Shown here: positions 37,677 to 49,490 of the stretch, in pieces
Layout: each line of letters starts with the position of its first letter
How positions within the stretch are numbered: position 1 is the stretch's first letter
Made by a program: the position numbers and the translations under genes
The notes under the pieces: model-generated
What the model saw: the letters and a program-made list of their open reading frames with translations, nothing else
Database searches by the model: none
Told to the model about the DNA's origin: nothing
From: Pseudo-nitzschia pungens
Taxonomy: Eukaryota; Bacillariophyta; Bacillariophyceae; Bacillariales; Bacillariaceae
DNA: 64,000 nucleotides
Assembly: GCA_037355855.1 (NCBI GenBank)
Contig: CM074765.1
Span: 1,302,001-1,366,000, forward strand
Direction of reading: 5' to 3'

Positions 37677-40549
37677 AAGTGAGAGGTTGGATATTGCGAT
37701 TAGAAATTCATAGCCTCAGAGGGTCCAGGAAAGTACAATTTGTTTTGCCGATTCTTTCATATTGGCTGATTATGTTGTGGACTATCATACCGTATTCTTG
37801 TTTCGATATCATCATCTCGAAATACCCATGGCATATTTTTCACATGCTCCATCGAATTCAAGAGGATCTTTCCGTGTCTCAAAGACTCAATTTGTGAATG
37901 CAAGAGAACGGCATTTTTCTCACCATAACGAGAACATTCTGGTATGTGCAAGCGTTGCTACCGTGGTCAATCCTACCTGAATGACAAAATAAATAACAAT
38001 ACTTCGAATTATTATAATATATATGATAATTTGAAGGTTATAAGCACGACGCTACTACGAGTGTCATGGTACAACGAGGCCGACAAGGTTTAGTCATGAA
38101 TAATCTGGGTAGTAACACACAATGAAAAGTATCTTGACCTAGTTGGAAAGAATGATCTACAACGGAGTACGGTACTCCAAGTTGAAATCTCGACCAGTCG
38201 TAGTAGATAATCATTACGACACGGAAGATGGCAAGGCTCTTTATCGAAGTCCTGCCAGCGTGGAAAAACTTTAAAAATCCTGCCAGTTCAAGAATGGATG
38301 TGCATATTTTGTGTCAAGAAGTGTTGTCATGAGCATCTTGGGGAACATGTCATCACCAGCCGTATTGCAAGATCTGTTGCTTTGGTATTGAAGAATGCTA
38401 CGAGCAAAAAAGGCGGCGACCCCTGACACTCTTGGGAGCCTCGACATCCAAATTCTGGATAAAACAAAAATTTGGTTGGGTTACTAATTCCTGGGGTATA
38501 TTTCTGAAAAAAAATTACATCGAGTTGTTCAGGGGATGCTGATGGCTTTATGATGCCTGCTGCACCACGGCAGGATTAGGGCATGACGGGATTGTATGAA
38601 CAGTGGTTCTACTACATCGTGGTGGCAGCTTTCTGGGATGATCTAGTGCAGGCAGAACAACCCTGCTGGTGCAACTACCGGCGATAAAGATTTCAAGTAA
38701 TATATGTGAGCTTTCAACAAAGAAAGTTTTTGGTTGCTACCAAAAACAGACTCTATGATGTAACCAATGAAGACCTCCTCACGAATGGAACTTCTTGTCT
38801 TGCTCCCATGAGGCAGACCAGCCAGAACAAACAACTACTACTACTACTAGTCGTAGTACTAAAACAAGCAGTCACCATGCCTCCACTCCTCCGCCATCCA
38901 ATATTAGTACTAGTAGTACTCCTGCTGCTGCTTTAGGCAGCAAGCTGCCTGGCGAGCTCCTCGTAATGCATTGAGCAGACCCATCACTGCATGAAGAAGC
39001 AGGGAACTAAAGTCGTACAGGGGGGCGTATATAATATGCTGCATCCCCGAACAAACGACGAGATTGATTTAGTAGTACAGATGACAAAAGGGCGCACAAC
39101 GAAGCTCAATACTACATCATGATGCTGCCTGCTTATTCTTGCAAGAGAGGACTACTGCTAGTATTAGTACTAGTAGTAGTACTAGTAGTAGTAGACTACT
39201 CGCAAAATAATGTTGCAGAATCCAGATTCAGTGACACCTCCCCCATTCACTAGGCTTCTGATGTTGCTGTATTCTTTTTATCCGGACTAATTCGAGCGAA
39301 AATACTGGTTCCTGGTGTCAGCGATTTGTTCTCTTATTCATAACTACACTTTTTTGTTCAATGTGAACGAGGGAAAGTTGGGGCGGTCTTCGTCCGCCCT
39401 TCATCCCGTAGTATTTCCTCTGTGTTTCGTCAAATCGGAACGGTAAGTTTTCGCCACTAGTAACCTTACTACGAATACGATGGGCCCAAACCGCTTCTAA
39501 TATTTTTCGAAGTTCGGAACCCTACGGATGACGGACTCAAATCGTCGTAAAACGATCACTTCATGGATGAATGACGATAATTCTTCTGGCACGACGTATC
39601 ATGTGTGGCACGTGTTCATTCGGATCGGCTAAACAATGAGAAGGGGGTGATCTGATTATGTTGTTGTATCAACGAAAGTTGAGATGACTCGACCTTTCAT
39701 CGTGAACAGTGTATCCCCGCTGTTTGAACGAGTATTGTGAGTCAACAAAAAACTTTGCAACCGTTCCTTTTCGCATCAAATTGCTTTCTTTTCGCATTCT
39801 TTGGAAAATTCCATTTTCGAAATTGAACCGTCAACAAAGATTCTTTGCTTTGTTCCACCTTAAAGAAAGTGTTAGAAGTGAGACCACAAAGTCGGATGAA
39901 ACAAATAACGTTTTCCGATAGACACAACATTTCAATCAATAATTTTTAGTTACTTTTCCTGACAACCAGGGTAAGGTTCGCAAAATGCGGTGTATGTCAG
40001 AATGTCAATTCGGCATGATTTGATTGAAGCAACACGTAAAATAATGCCATCCAACATGGAGAAGAAAACGAAACTACCACGTGCGTTTGATCTCAAACAT
40101 TTTGTATCGCATTTTTGCGAGAGAGCGGAGAGGCATCGCAAGACCATCATTTTGGTTGCATGGTGACTGCTGGTAAACCGATAAAGAAAGGCATCAGAAA
40201 AAACAGCGACCTTGCATTAATCGGAATTGGAAATACAGAAAGCAAAGGTGGACTTTCGGATAGTTGAGATCGCAGCATAGTAGTTGTTTGCTGCCGTTAC
40301 ATTTTTTTGTTTTTGTTTTCAGAGATGATTCCGTGATGCGGATTTCAAAAGAAAGTGTGAATGGATTATTCAAGCAGTCACGACTAGATTGTTTCGCTCG
40401 TGCTCAATGCGCAATAGTATTACGAAATACGGGTACGGGTAATTTTACTCGTAACTTACTTTCTACCATTACAATAATCTAACCATCATCATTGTTTTGC
40501 CGCTTCTCTCGTGCGTAGCACTTCTTTCTCCATTGAAAATTATCCCAGA
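37677..40549. other. Long intergenic spacer
   Basis: 2.9 kb without a supported gene. It contains ACT/AGT palindromic tracts near 38840-38860, 38905-38925 and 39155-39200, and a small perfect inverted repeat AGGCAGC-AA-GCTGCCT near 38935. Open frames are short and unlike known proteins. Confidence 0.5.
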
Positions 40550-42109
40550 ATGCGCTTTGGACTTGCAGCTCTGTCCTTTCTTTCAAGGGGACTCTCCTCG
40601 AATGCTGATGAAAATTTTACCAGTGAGAATCAACATGGAAACAATGGAAGATACGCAGATTTGCTACGTGATGAGAAAAAACCGGCTTTTCCTTCCTCCT
40701 CCCGTACCACTTCGAAGGGAGCAAGACATCCTGCTAACGAAGTTATTCAGGATGCCAAAGAATCCGGAGAATTGCGTAACTCCGATCTCATCTTCAACAA
40801 GTATGATTTAGCTACGGATGATTCGAACGAATTCGAAGTCTGCGGCATCCAATTGGGTGTCCTTAACGACAAGTGCTCCTCCCCGGACGACGTTTGTGTT
40901 CCTTTCTCATACCTTGTTGGAGACTACCCCATCGTGGAACTCACAAACTACGAAAAGATAGAGCTTGGCATTTGTCTCCATGAATCCGTTCTCGATGGTT
41001 CAGCGTTCGACACAATGTTCTATCATCACGATACCAGAGAGCTAACAGAAGATACATGCGATTCAGAATGCGGCGGCGATCGTCCCGTGATTGAAGAAAA
41101 CGGAGAAGACTTTCGGAAGTTGATCGCAGATTGCCTCGCGGGTTCTTGTTCCGTGGACGCGGAACTGAAGTGCTGGGACGTCTCCAAAGTAACCGATATG
41201 GGCTTAGGCGTTTTACGGGCAAAAGAACTTCGACCAGTCTCTGGACTGTTGGAAGACGGACAACGTCGAATACATGAATGGTATGTTTGCTTTCGCACAG
41301 GAGTTCAATCAGCCGATTGGAAATTGGAACACGGAGAAGGTGGAAGACATGTCTGGGATGTTCTATCTAGCGCAGTCGTTTGATCAGCCGATCGGAGATT
41401 GGAACACACAAAAGGTGACGGACATGTACGCTATGTTCGCAATCGCAAGGTCCTTCGACCAGCCCATCGAGAAGTGGGACACTTCGAGCGTGACGGACAT
41501 GGCTTCGATGTTCTTCGCGTTGCTGTACGGAAGAAAATTCAATCAGCCCCTGGACGCGTGGGACGTTGCAAACGTCGTTTACATGGAGTCTATGTTTTCG
41601 GGGGCCGGGGACTTTGACCAGTGTCTCGGAACGTGGGCTTCGAAGACTTCCGACGATGTGTATGTGGCGTACATGTTCTACGGGTCCGGTTGCTCCAATG
41701 GTTACGACGATCCAAAGCCCGGGGTCGGGCCGTGGTGCCAGGGATCCGCGGAGTCCTGTTTCGATCCGTACGCGTGCGCGGACGAGACGGAAAGCTTTGT
41801 GTTCAAGGGAGAGACCTACAGCGTGCCAGGGTCTCTCGGAGTTGAGCGGCTCCAAACGCAACAAACTGTGCAAGAGCAAGACGGGTCTCGAACAATGCCC
41901 CGGAGTTTGCAACAATCGGTGCACGTGCCAAGACAAGACAAAATTCAAGATCAAGAAAAGCGCCAATGGCGATTTCAAGGGAAGCTTCAAGTGCAAAGAC
42001 GTCGGAAAGGAGGGCAAGCCGGTGTGCGCCACAACGGTGAAAAAAGGCGTCCTTGGTCCGGGACGAGTGTCCGAGCCAATGCGACTACTGTTTGTCTGCC
42101 ACCCCGTAG
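40550..42109 (+). CDS. BspA-like (DUF285) surface protein with Cys-rich tail, three 1-nt frameshifts
   Basis: Begins MRFGLAALSFLSRGLSS (possible signal peptide). Residues from about 210 hold DUF285/BspA-type leucine-rich repeats with FNQPIGNW, FDQPIGDWNT, VTDMYAMF and FNQPLDAWD motifs. A Cys-rich tail follows (CPGVCNNRCTCQDKTKFKI ... ECPSQCDYC). Reading it as one protein needs one base removed at three places: near 41207 (TTA-G-GCG, restoring AFYGQKNFDQSLDCW), at 41823 (AGC-G-TGC, restoring CQGLSELSG) and at 42055-42056 (CTT-G-GTC, restoring VRDECPSQCDYC). The total is then exactly 518 codons, ending at TAG 42107-42109. Each removed base is a sense-strand G. Family function: extracellular repeat proteins, often adhesive or binding. 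Confidence 0.72.
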
Positions 42110-42434
42110 AAGAGGCCAAAAAAAAAATAAAATCCCAGCCCCCCAACCAACCAACCAACCCTACGTACCCTCCAGTTCGCGAAAACGCGTAATTCCGTTC
42201 GGAATGCGTGTTGTTGCAACTCCATTGCGATCGACCATGGTTGCGGGCTTTGGGGTTCTTTCCCATCGAATGTCTGCTTGGTTGGTTGGTTGATTGATTG
42301 ATTGGCACCAAATTCCTTTCGCATGGCATTTCTGTAACCAAGTCGGCAGTTGTTCGGCTCTCCCGCGAGCAAGAATCCCGAGAACCGCGGCCGAAACCTC
42401 GACAATGACCATCAACACCACCACCGAAAACAGA

Positions 42435-42468
<34 letters not shown>

Positions 42469-43142
42469 TTATACAACTATAGGTGTGATTGTCCACTAGA
42501 GTGAGTTTCTGTTGCGATCCTCTGTTCTCTTCACTCCGTAATGCGTCACGAGGTCTTTCATTTAAAATAAATTCCGTTCTCACCATTCCGTTGTTTGTTC
42601 GATCAGCGTTCCGAGCTTTGTCCCTGCATTGAAGCCATCAACGTCACGATTCTTATCCGTATTTTTTATTGCACGCAACTATAATTGATGAGAGTGCAAA
42701 CTTAATTTAAAAGAATTGAAAAACGAAAACAATCACCTATTATTTATTATTATCATAATATCATGAAGTGCCACAACAACAACAACAACAACAACAAAAA
42801 TATAACAAAAATATAACAAGGTTTGCGATTAGTCGTCTTCCAACATCCTTAACGGAAAGGGTACGAGCGGAAAGGCAAGAGCGAGAAAGTCGTGGTGATC
42901 TCCTCTGGCATCCGTGGGGATTGCGCACGATGATTTCTTTCCACTTTTCGCTGTCGCAGTCGTTTTGGACTCTTTCTAGAAAGGTAGGTAGCTAGTGGTG
43001 TGGTTACTATTGTTTCTTAGTTGCTTTTGTAGCGTTTGTTGCGTTGCATTGCGTTGCATTGCATTGCGTTGCGTTGCGTTGCGTTGCGTTGCATTGCGTT
43101 GCGTTGCGTTGCATTGCGTTGCGTTGCTTGCTACTATGCTAG
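42110..43142. other. Intergenic spacer with microsatellites
   Basis: No gene is supported. It has an (AT)n tract at about 42437-42472, a CAA tract at 42774-42797, and a pentanucleotide TTGCG/TTGCA array at about 43035-43131 that reaches the 3' end of the LRR gene. Confidence 0.6.
43035..43131. repeat. (TTGCG)n pentanucleotide microsatellite
   Basis: About 19 units of TTGCG with TTGCA variants, starting just downstream of the stop codon of the minus-strand LRR gene. Confidence 0.9.
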
Positions 43143-44151
43143 TCATCCGCAAACGTCCGGAATGGCGGTTTCGCTTCGCAGGGCCCTGGCCAGGCGATTG
43201 GACACTTCCTTCCCGACCTGGTTGTTGTCGACGTACAGGTGTCGGAGGCTGCTGGTGACTCCCTTCGACCGCAGGTCTTCCAGTGCTTCGCAAAAGGCGA
43301 GGGCGCCCTCGGGTCCCAGGGCGTTGCCCTCCAGGTACAGCTTGGAAAGGGTGTTGTTGTTGCTGCTGTTTTCGTGTTATTGCTGATTGAGCCAAGAGGC
43401 AACCGGCGAGGGCTCTGGCACCGGACGGTCCGATCGTGTTGGCGCCGAGGTAGATCTCCCGGAGGTCGCAGGTCGAAGACGACAGGAGCTCTGCCAGAAC
43501 CCGGCATCCCTCGTCGCCGATGGCGTTGCCCTCCATGTAGAGATATTGCAGGTTCTTGGCTTGTGCTGTTTCGGTTTCCAACAATGTTGTTGTCGAGTCG
43601 TCCGTTGCGTTGTTGCTGTCATTGCTCTTCCCCATCATGGCCCGGCAAATGGCAGCCATGCCCTCGCTTCCGATATCGTTGTAGCGCAGATCCAGTTTCG
43701 TGAGCCTGCTTCGGCGATTACCGCTGGGAAGAAACCATTCCGACGAAGCAATCGCCTCCGCACCGACGGATCCCAACCCGTTTCCCCCCAGAATAGAGGG
43801 ACTCGAGCGCGGGACCAGTTTCGGTTTCAGTTCCGGTTTCGGTTTCAGTTCTTGTCGTGTCGTTGTTGTCGCCATCGCCATCGCCATCGCCGTCGCCCGA
43901 AGCAAAGATCGCTCCGAGGACGGCGAGGATGTCCTTGAGCGGCAGATCCGTCCCTGGCCAGGCTCAGCGTTTTGAGGCCCCGGAATTTTCCAAAGACGCT
44001 CGGATCACAGGCGAGTCCCCGGTGGAGCCTCCTGCCGCCCAGATCGAGGGATACCAGGCCGCCCGGTGTTTGCATCGAATCTCACCCTGTCGGATTGCCA
44101 TGATTCGATGAGTTCGTTCGACGAGACGGTTTCCTTGGCCTCCTCGTCGGT

Positions 44152-44182
<31 letters not shown>

Positions 44183-44377
44183 GTTTGTGTTTGTGTTTGT
44201 GTTTGTGTCTGTGTTTTTTTCTGCTGCTGGCCGTCGTTGGAGGGAAGAACGCCGTTTCCGGGCTGGCAGAACGCGGCAAAGATATCGACTTGCGGCGTGT
44301 TCAGAAAGACGAGGTTGTGCTTGCGAAGAATTTCGAGTCCTTCGAGGCAGTGGGGGATGGACGAATTCGTTGCTCAT
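43143..44377 (-). CDS. Leucine-rich-repeat (RNI-type) protein broken by about five 1-nt insertions
   Basis: All three minus frames carry parts of one LRR protein: GGLVSLDLGGRRLHRGL, LKTLSLAR, LTKLDLRYNDIGSEGM, LQYLYMEGNAIGDEGC, LREIYLGANTIGPSGA, LSKLYLEGNALGPEGA and LRHLYVDNNQVGKEV. These are ribonuclease-inhibitor-type repeats as in NLRC3-like proteins. To read them as one chain, single bases must be skipped at 44362, 44062-44064, 43952-43954, 43792-43793, and once in the Asn/Gln-rich linker near 43345-43385. The total then is exactly 409 codons from ATG 44377 to TGA 43145-43143. A poly-Gln/Thr tract (44150-44215) lies before the repeats. The first shift is the weakest, since an upstream exon could also explain it. 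Decay, assembly error and recoding are all possible. Confidence 0.65.
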
Positions 44378-46030
44378 GGCTCTGTGCGTACCGAGATGAA
44401 TGATTAGTAGTATTATGTGACAAAGCAGAACTACGTGATTGGAAAGGGAGTTTGTTGCCGATTGTTGCGACTACGGTACAAGCATTTTGGGAGAGACTTC
44501 GATGCAAGTACGGTGCGTAGGGCTCTACTGTAGCGTACCGTAATTAACTTACTAGCGCTTGCAGTCAGGTCATCCATCATCATCATTGTTTTTCACAACG
44601 AATTTTGAAAATGCTTTTGAATTCGAAAAAATCGAGCCGTTATTTAAAATTCAAATCGAGCTAGTCGATAGTGAAGAACGAGACCACGTACGGTAGGTAC
44701 GGTATGAGAGTAAGGTTACGTACGTAGTACGGAATGTATTTCATTGCTGTGAGGAAGAACTTGTACGATGCGGGTGCGCGGATCGTGATGAAAGAAGATA
44801 ATATCTTTTGATGATGATATCAAAAGCTCAAAGCCTTTTTTTTTGTCGAGACAAAAAATAGAACTCGACAGAGTCAGCTCACTTCCCCCTTTCCTTCGTG
44901 CTTCAAAACCCAACTGAGACACTCATCAGGACCATCGATTCGGCCGATCCCGTACCTCCAGGGGAGTATCATGATGTACTACTCTACTAGTAGTATTACT
45001 AGCTTCTTCTTAGTAGTGCGCTTGTATGGTACTATCCTTTGTTGCCTTTCTCCTTGTCAGGACTCCGTATACTACCACTGTTGTTATTGCTGTTACCCTT
45101 TATCTATTACAGACATGGTACAGTCGACGGGCATATATCTTTTCCATGGTGTGTGATAGGGATCATCAACACAATTACAGTATGATTGCGTCGTCGCATC
45201 TTGCGTCTTTCTCTAGTACCGTAGTAGTACTGTTTTCAGAACAAACCAATTGCGGTCGGTTGGGGCTACCACTGGCGGCAATATATTCTTGTGCCGAATT
45301 CGAATCTCGTAACAAAGTGGCATCCGACAACTGTTTTTGCACCGGTCCGACCGGTTTCGATCCAGGTCTTTGGGAGCGAATACATCCTGCTGGGTCTCTG
45401 GGGAGTGCGGGAGGGAATCAAATACTGTACATGATAGTAGTACTAATAGCGTCGGTCTCTCGGAAGTGCAGGAGGGAACAATGGCATTGTGATTCCGGTC
45501 TTCCGTGAGTGCAGAAAAACAAATGCACAACGACGACCGTCTTGCCCGAAAACGCTGCTGCTGCTGCTGATGCTACTGCTACTGCTACTGCTGCTGGCGT
45601 TTATCGCAATCTCGAATCTGCTGCTGCCGCTGCTGCTGCCGGTGGAAACCAAATGCATCATCATCCTGGTCTTTGTTTTGGAGTGCAGAGAAATGAACAC
45701 GTGAGAATTCCGGTCTTTCGGGAGAGCAGGGAAACCAACACGCGACCCCTGTTCAGCTTCTGTGACCGATCGCTGTTGTTGCGGCTGCGGTACGTGTAGC
45801 TGCTGGTATGAAATGAATACAAAACAGTGTTCGTCGTCAATCTAATGCAACAATCGCTTAGACCTACTTGTAGAGACAGCAATTCACAGGTTGGAGAGGG
45901 TGGATTCGTATTTGACTACCCACCCCCGTTTTGGTTCTGTCGATTCATTTCGTGTCTGGCTTCGGTCGCCAACCACGAGAGATAGAAAGAGATAGAGAGA
46001 GTGTTCTTATTCAATATCTACATAAAGATG
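44378..46030. other. Intergenic spacer
   Basis: No gene is supported. It includes CTG-rich low-complexity DNA (45550-45640) and a family of degenerate short repeats (separate entry). Confidence 0.5.
45367..45745 (+). repeat. Dispersed degenerate GGTCTYTCGGGAGTGCAGG-like repeats
   Basis: At least five copies of a roughly 25-base word begin near 45394, 45452, 45499, 45669 and 45714 (a sixth, weaker, near 45367). Three are preceded by a GAATTCC- or GATTCC-like context. Spacing is irregular and there is no coding support. Confidence 0.55.
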
Positions 46031-46274
46031 TTAGTTTGATTCACGTTCGGACAACGCATATTCCGAGGCCTCTCCACCATCGTTCACTGCGGCTACGACC
46101 ACCACGTTAAACTGTCGATTCGCAACTCTGTGGAGGTATATTCTATGGCCCATGCATAATTATTCAATGCAGCTAAGACCACGTCTCTGTTGTTTCGCAA
46201 CCACGGCATTCTGATGCCTATTCAAATACAGATAAGACCACGTCTCTCTTATTTTGCGACTCATCGGATGCACC
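46031..46274 (-). pseudogene. Decayed 3' DUF4116 units
   Basis: Beyond the stop at 46275-46277 the minus strand still encodes recognisable repeat pieces: RDVVLSVFE, NNRDVVLAALNNYAWAIEY followed by TSTELR, and NVVVVAAVNDGGEASEYALS, ending at TAA 46033-46031. They lie in different frames with two in-frame stops (TGA, TAG). The original array was therefore at least three units longer. Confidence 0.65.
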
Positions 46275-46814
46275 TCAATCAATGTTGACTATAGCCAAGA
46301 CAAAGTCTCTGTCATTTCGCAACTCTTCGGATGCATGCAACAAGGCGCGTTCGTGATTTTTCACCGCAGCTGAGACCACGTCTTTGTCGTTTCGCAACTC
46401 GTCGGATGCGTATTCCAGGGCCAATCCACAATTGTTGACCGCGGCTAAGACCGCGTCTCTGTCGCCTCTCAATTCTTCGGATGCGTATTTCAGGGCGCAT
46501 CCGTGATGGTTCACGGCGGTCACGACAAAGTCCCTGTCGTTTCGCAACTCTTCCGATGCGTGTTTCGCGGCGCGTCCGTCCTCGTTCATTGCGGCCAGGA
46601 CGATGTCTTTGTCGTTTTGCAAAGTGTTCCCAAACATTCCCAGGAATCTCCCGCATCGTTCCACCGCAGCCACAACGACGTCTCTGTCCTCCAGCACCGG
46701 AGAGAGAGGGTCACGCCGGTGTAGCTCGGTCAGTGCGTTTCGAACCTCGGCCTTCCCTTTGTGTCTGATGCATTCCAAGATTGCTGTCTTTTCGCAATCG
46801 GCGACGGTATTCAT
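46275..46814 (-). CDS. DUF4116-repeat protein
   Basis: 179 residues from ATG 46814. After a 40-residue N terminus come four to five tandem units of about 33 residues with the pattern LRNDRDFVVTAVNHHGCALKY...ASEE, for example RDVVVAAVERCG, KDIVLAAMNEDG, RDFVVTAVNHHG, RDAVLAAVNNCG, KDVVSAAVKNHE and RDFVLAIVNID. DUF4116 is a repeat family abundant in diatoms and other protists; its function is unknown. The reading frame ends at TGA in the middle of a repeat, and the following DNA still contains repeat remnants, so the protein appears to be truncated. Confidence 0.8.
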   Translation of the reverse strand: MNTVADCEKTAILECIRHKGKAEVRNALTELHRRDPLSPVLEDRDVVVAAVERCGRFLGMFGNTLQNDKDIVLAAMNEDGRAAKHASEELRNDRDFVVTAVNHHGCALKYASEELRGDRDAVLAAVNNCGLALEYASDELRNDKDVVSAAVKNHERALLHASEELRNDRDFVLAIVNID

Positions 46815-47061
46815 TTCTGCTGCTGCTGTTGGTGTAGGTAAGATGTAAGATTACTGTAGAATAGAATACGGGAATGTTGCAATGGTTTGTTTGCACTCGT
46901 GCTCGAGTCGTCGTTTTCGAAAAGAGAGTTGTAAGAGAGGAAGAAAAAAAATAATGAAATGATGGCGATTACACGTAGTACCAGTTCTTGCTTGGTACAC
47001 ATAGTACAAGAATGTAGGCCATTTTTTTCTTCAGACGTGCTTGGTACCACGTACAAATTGT

Positions 47062-47145
47062 CAGTCATGCACCGGACTACTTCAGTCATGCACCCAACTT
47101 CGCCAGTCATGCACCGAAATTCGCCAGTCATGCACCCAAAAAGGC
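47062..47145. repeat. Four tandem 21-bp units
   Basis: CAGTCATGCACC starts at 47062, 47083, 47104 and 47125, exactly 21 bp apart. The remaining 9 bases of each unit are less conserved. It is followed by AT-rich DNA. Confidence 0.92.
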
Positions 47146-47589
47146 CGTAAATTAATCATATGTTTCATACCTAGTGAGGGTATCTAACACCCAAAAAGCC
47201 TAAAAATGGCCTACCCCCCTATTATGACCCCTGGTTTGGTCGACACCCATACTTTTTTGGCGCATGACCAAGACTGGATAAATCTTACTCGTACTGTATT
47301 CGACGAATGAGCATTGCTACGAATGCTACGTACTATTATTAGTAGTGTACTCGCAATACTCGTAGTAGTACTACGTATATTTTTTATGGTCATCAATCGA
47401 AATAATAATGACTGAATCAATCATCAACAATCATCTCAAAACAATCAACAATCAAAAAATCAAAATCCTCATCGGGTCGGATGATGCATTCCGCTTTGCT
47501 CACGAATCAACAAGAATAAGAATACATGCATCCACCACAGCAACGATGATCCGTGTTCTATCATCAGATTCCAGCGCAGTAAGCCTTAC

Positions 47590-47850
47590 TTTTACTACTA
47601 GTAGTACAAATAAGACCAACTCCGATAGACTAGTACTACTTCTTGTTCTTCTACCACCAGTACTAGTAATACTACTAGTAGTACTAGTAGTAGTAGTAGC
47701 TACTGGTACTAGTAGAGTAGACTACTAGAGTACTACTACTCTAGTACTACTAGTACTACAAGTACTCTAGTACTAGTCTTAGTAGTACTAGTCTTAGTAG
47801 TATCACCTACCACTACTACTAGTAGTGCTACTACTACTGTAGTACTCGTA
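47590..47850. repeat. ACT/AGT palindromic low-complexity tract
   Basis: Mixed ACT and AGT trinucleotides meet repeatedly as TACTAGTA palindromes over 250 bp. Smaller tracts of the same kind lie near 39155-39200 and 48125-48215 and at the right end of the window (63945-63970). Confidence 0.85.
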
Positions 47851-49490
47851 ATAGGAGGAGCAGGATCATGCTGGTTTTTCATCTGACACAGTTGTGGTCA
47901 AACAGTTCTGCCCTTTTCTCTTTTGGTAGGTACTAAAATTGACCATGATTGGGGTGGCTTGTTGTTGGTGTGGTGATACAAATAATATTTATTATATCAT
48001 TCTTTGTCCTAGTAGTGCTGCTGGTGATGTACTATGACTTCATTGATAGTTATCTGTCCTTTTCTTGAAAATTGCTGCTGTTCTTCTCCTCTCAAGCAAC
48101 AAGTTGTTGTCGTATTACAACTAGATATTAGTACTACTAGTACTAGTAGTACTAGTAGTAGTAGAACAAGAATTGCTGCTGACTCTACTAGCTAGTACTA
48201 CTAGTAGCCACCATGATCTTGTTGTAAGTGTTACGAAGTCTATTTCCGGAGTGATAGTAGTTGGATCAAGTCCATGGTCATTTCTCTCACCGCGTTGATG
48301 TTCTCCTAGTAGTTGAAAAGCATGTTGTTGTAACGTTTTCCGGAAATAGCTACTAGTAAGAATACTAATAATGATGATACAAGTGCGTACGGTAACCTTA
48401 CGCGTCGTAGGATGAATCCATCATTTTTTTGAGGAGAGATGCATCCACCAGGTGGAAGGAAACGGAAGGAAACAAATAATTTTCCCTCTCGTTGCAACAA
48501 ACACCTTGCGCAGTATCATGACATCTTCTGTCCTTCAACCGCAAACCGCCCGAAGGCGATAGCGGTAATGATAAAAAAAATTTGCGGGTCTTCCTTCAAA
48601 CAAGTGTGCTATCGACAATTTATCGATCGGCGATCCTGCGATCAAGGTTATAGCCATGTGACACTGAGATTTCCTAAGTAATTGGATTTGCGTTCTTGTC
48701 GGGCAATAAGAAACGGCCAATGTGGCTATCGATTACGACTCGCTGTACAAATCGCAACAAACAAGACTGTGCTCTCAATCAAAACAACGAAGAAAGTTCA
48801 TACTCGAATGGTATCGGCATCTACAATACAGTATCGCATTTCTGTACAAGTACGAGTGAGGTAACTTACGGTATCGCGCATCCAACTCGGAACAGCACTG
48901 GCGGGCAACCATCACGGTTCGTTCATTCATTTATTCATTCCAATTTTCTTCCTCTTCCCGCAGGAGGATAAGTACACTTATCACGCATTGCTTCCTGTAT
49001 TTGTTTATTGCACATCGAGTGAGCATCAGCACAACGTCGCTGATTAGCGTCCATCGATTAATACTACTATTAATTATTCGGACAAAAGCAGAAGGAGATT
49101 GTGACCGACCGACTAACTGACTCGTGCCAAATAGTAATCGAACAAAGCACCACCCTCCTCCTGGCACAAACCGCGAACAATACACATACTATAATACGAG
49201 ATTCCCAAGAAGAGCTCATCATTATTATTTGTTGCACAATGCACAAGAATTCTCATCGGTTGGTCCATCAATACTCAGCAAAAACGCACCTCGACAATCG
49301 CCGTTAACACCATACTTGCAAAACAGCAGCACCTCTTCGCAAACCGCACCACCAAACACCAACCGCTCGCCGTTGAATGGATCGTTGATACGATTGACTC
49401 CGGCATTGCTTGATATAATTTATAACTTTTTTCTTTCTTTTGGGAACCAAAACGTCACAACACGACAAAAAGATCCCCCAAGCCTTCATC

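Larger units (their letters stand above)
46815..49490. other. Long intergenic spacer
   Basis: 2.7 kb without a supported gene. It holds four 21-bp tandem units (47062-47145) and dense ACT/AGT palindromic tracts (47590-47850 and 48125-48215). Confidence 0.5.

Noticed and set aside
41190..41210. A 19-nt GTAACC...TTAG intron at the first BspA-like frame break
   Set aside because: It is too short for splicing, and removing it would delete the conserved VTDM motif of the repeat.
41367..42476. Minus-strand open frame over the BspA-like gene
   Set aside because: The plus strand has clear DUF285 motifs. The minus frame has low-complexity Arg/His-rich sequence only.
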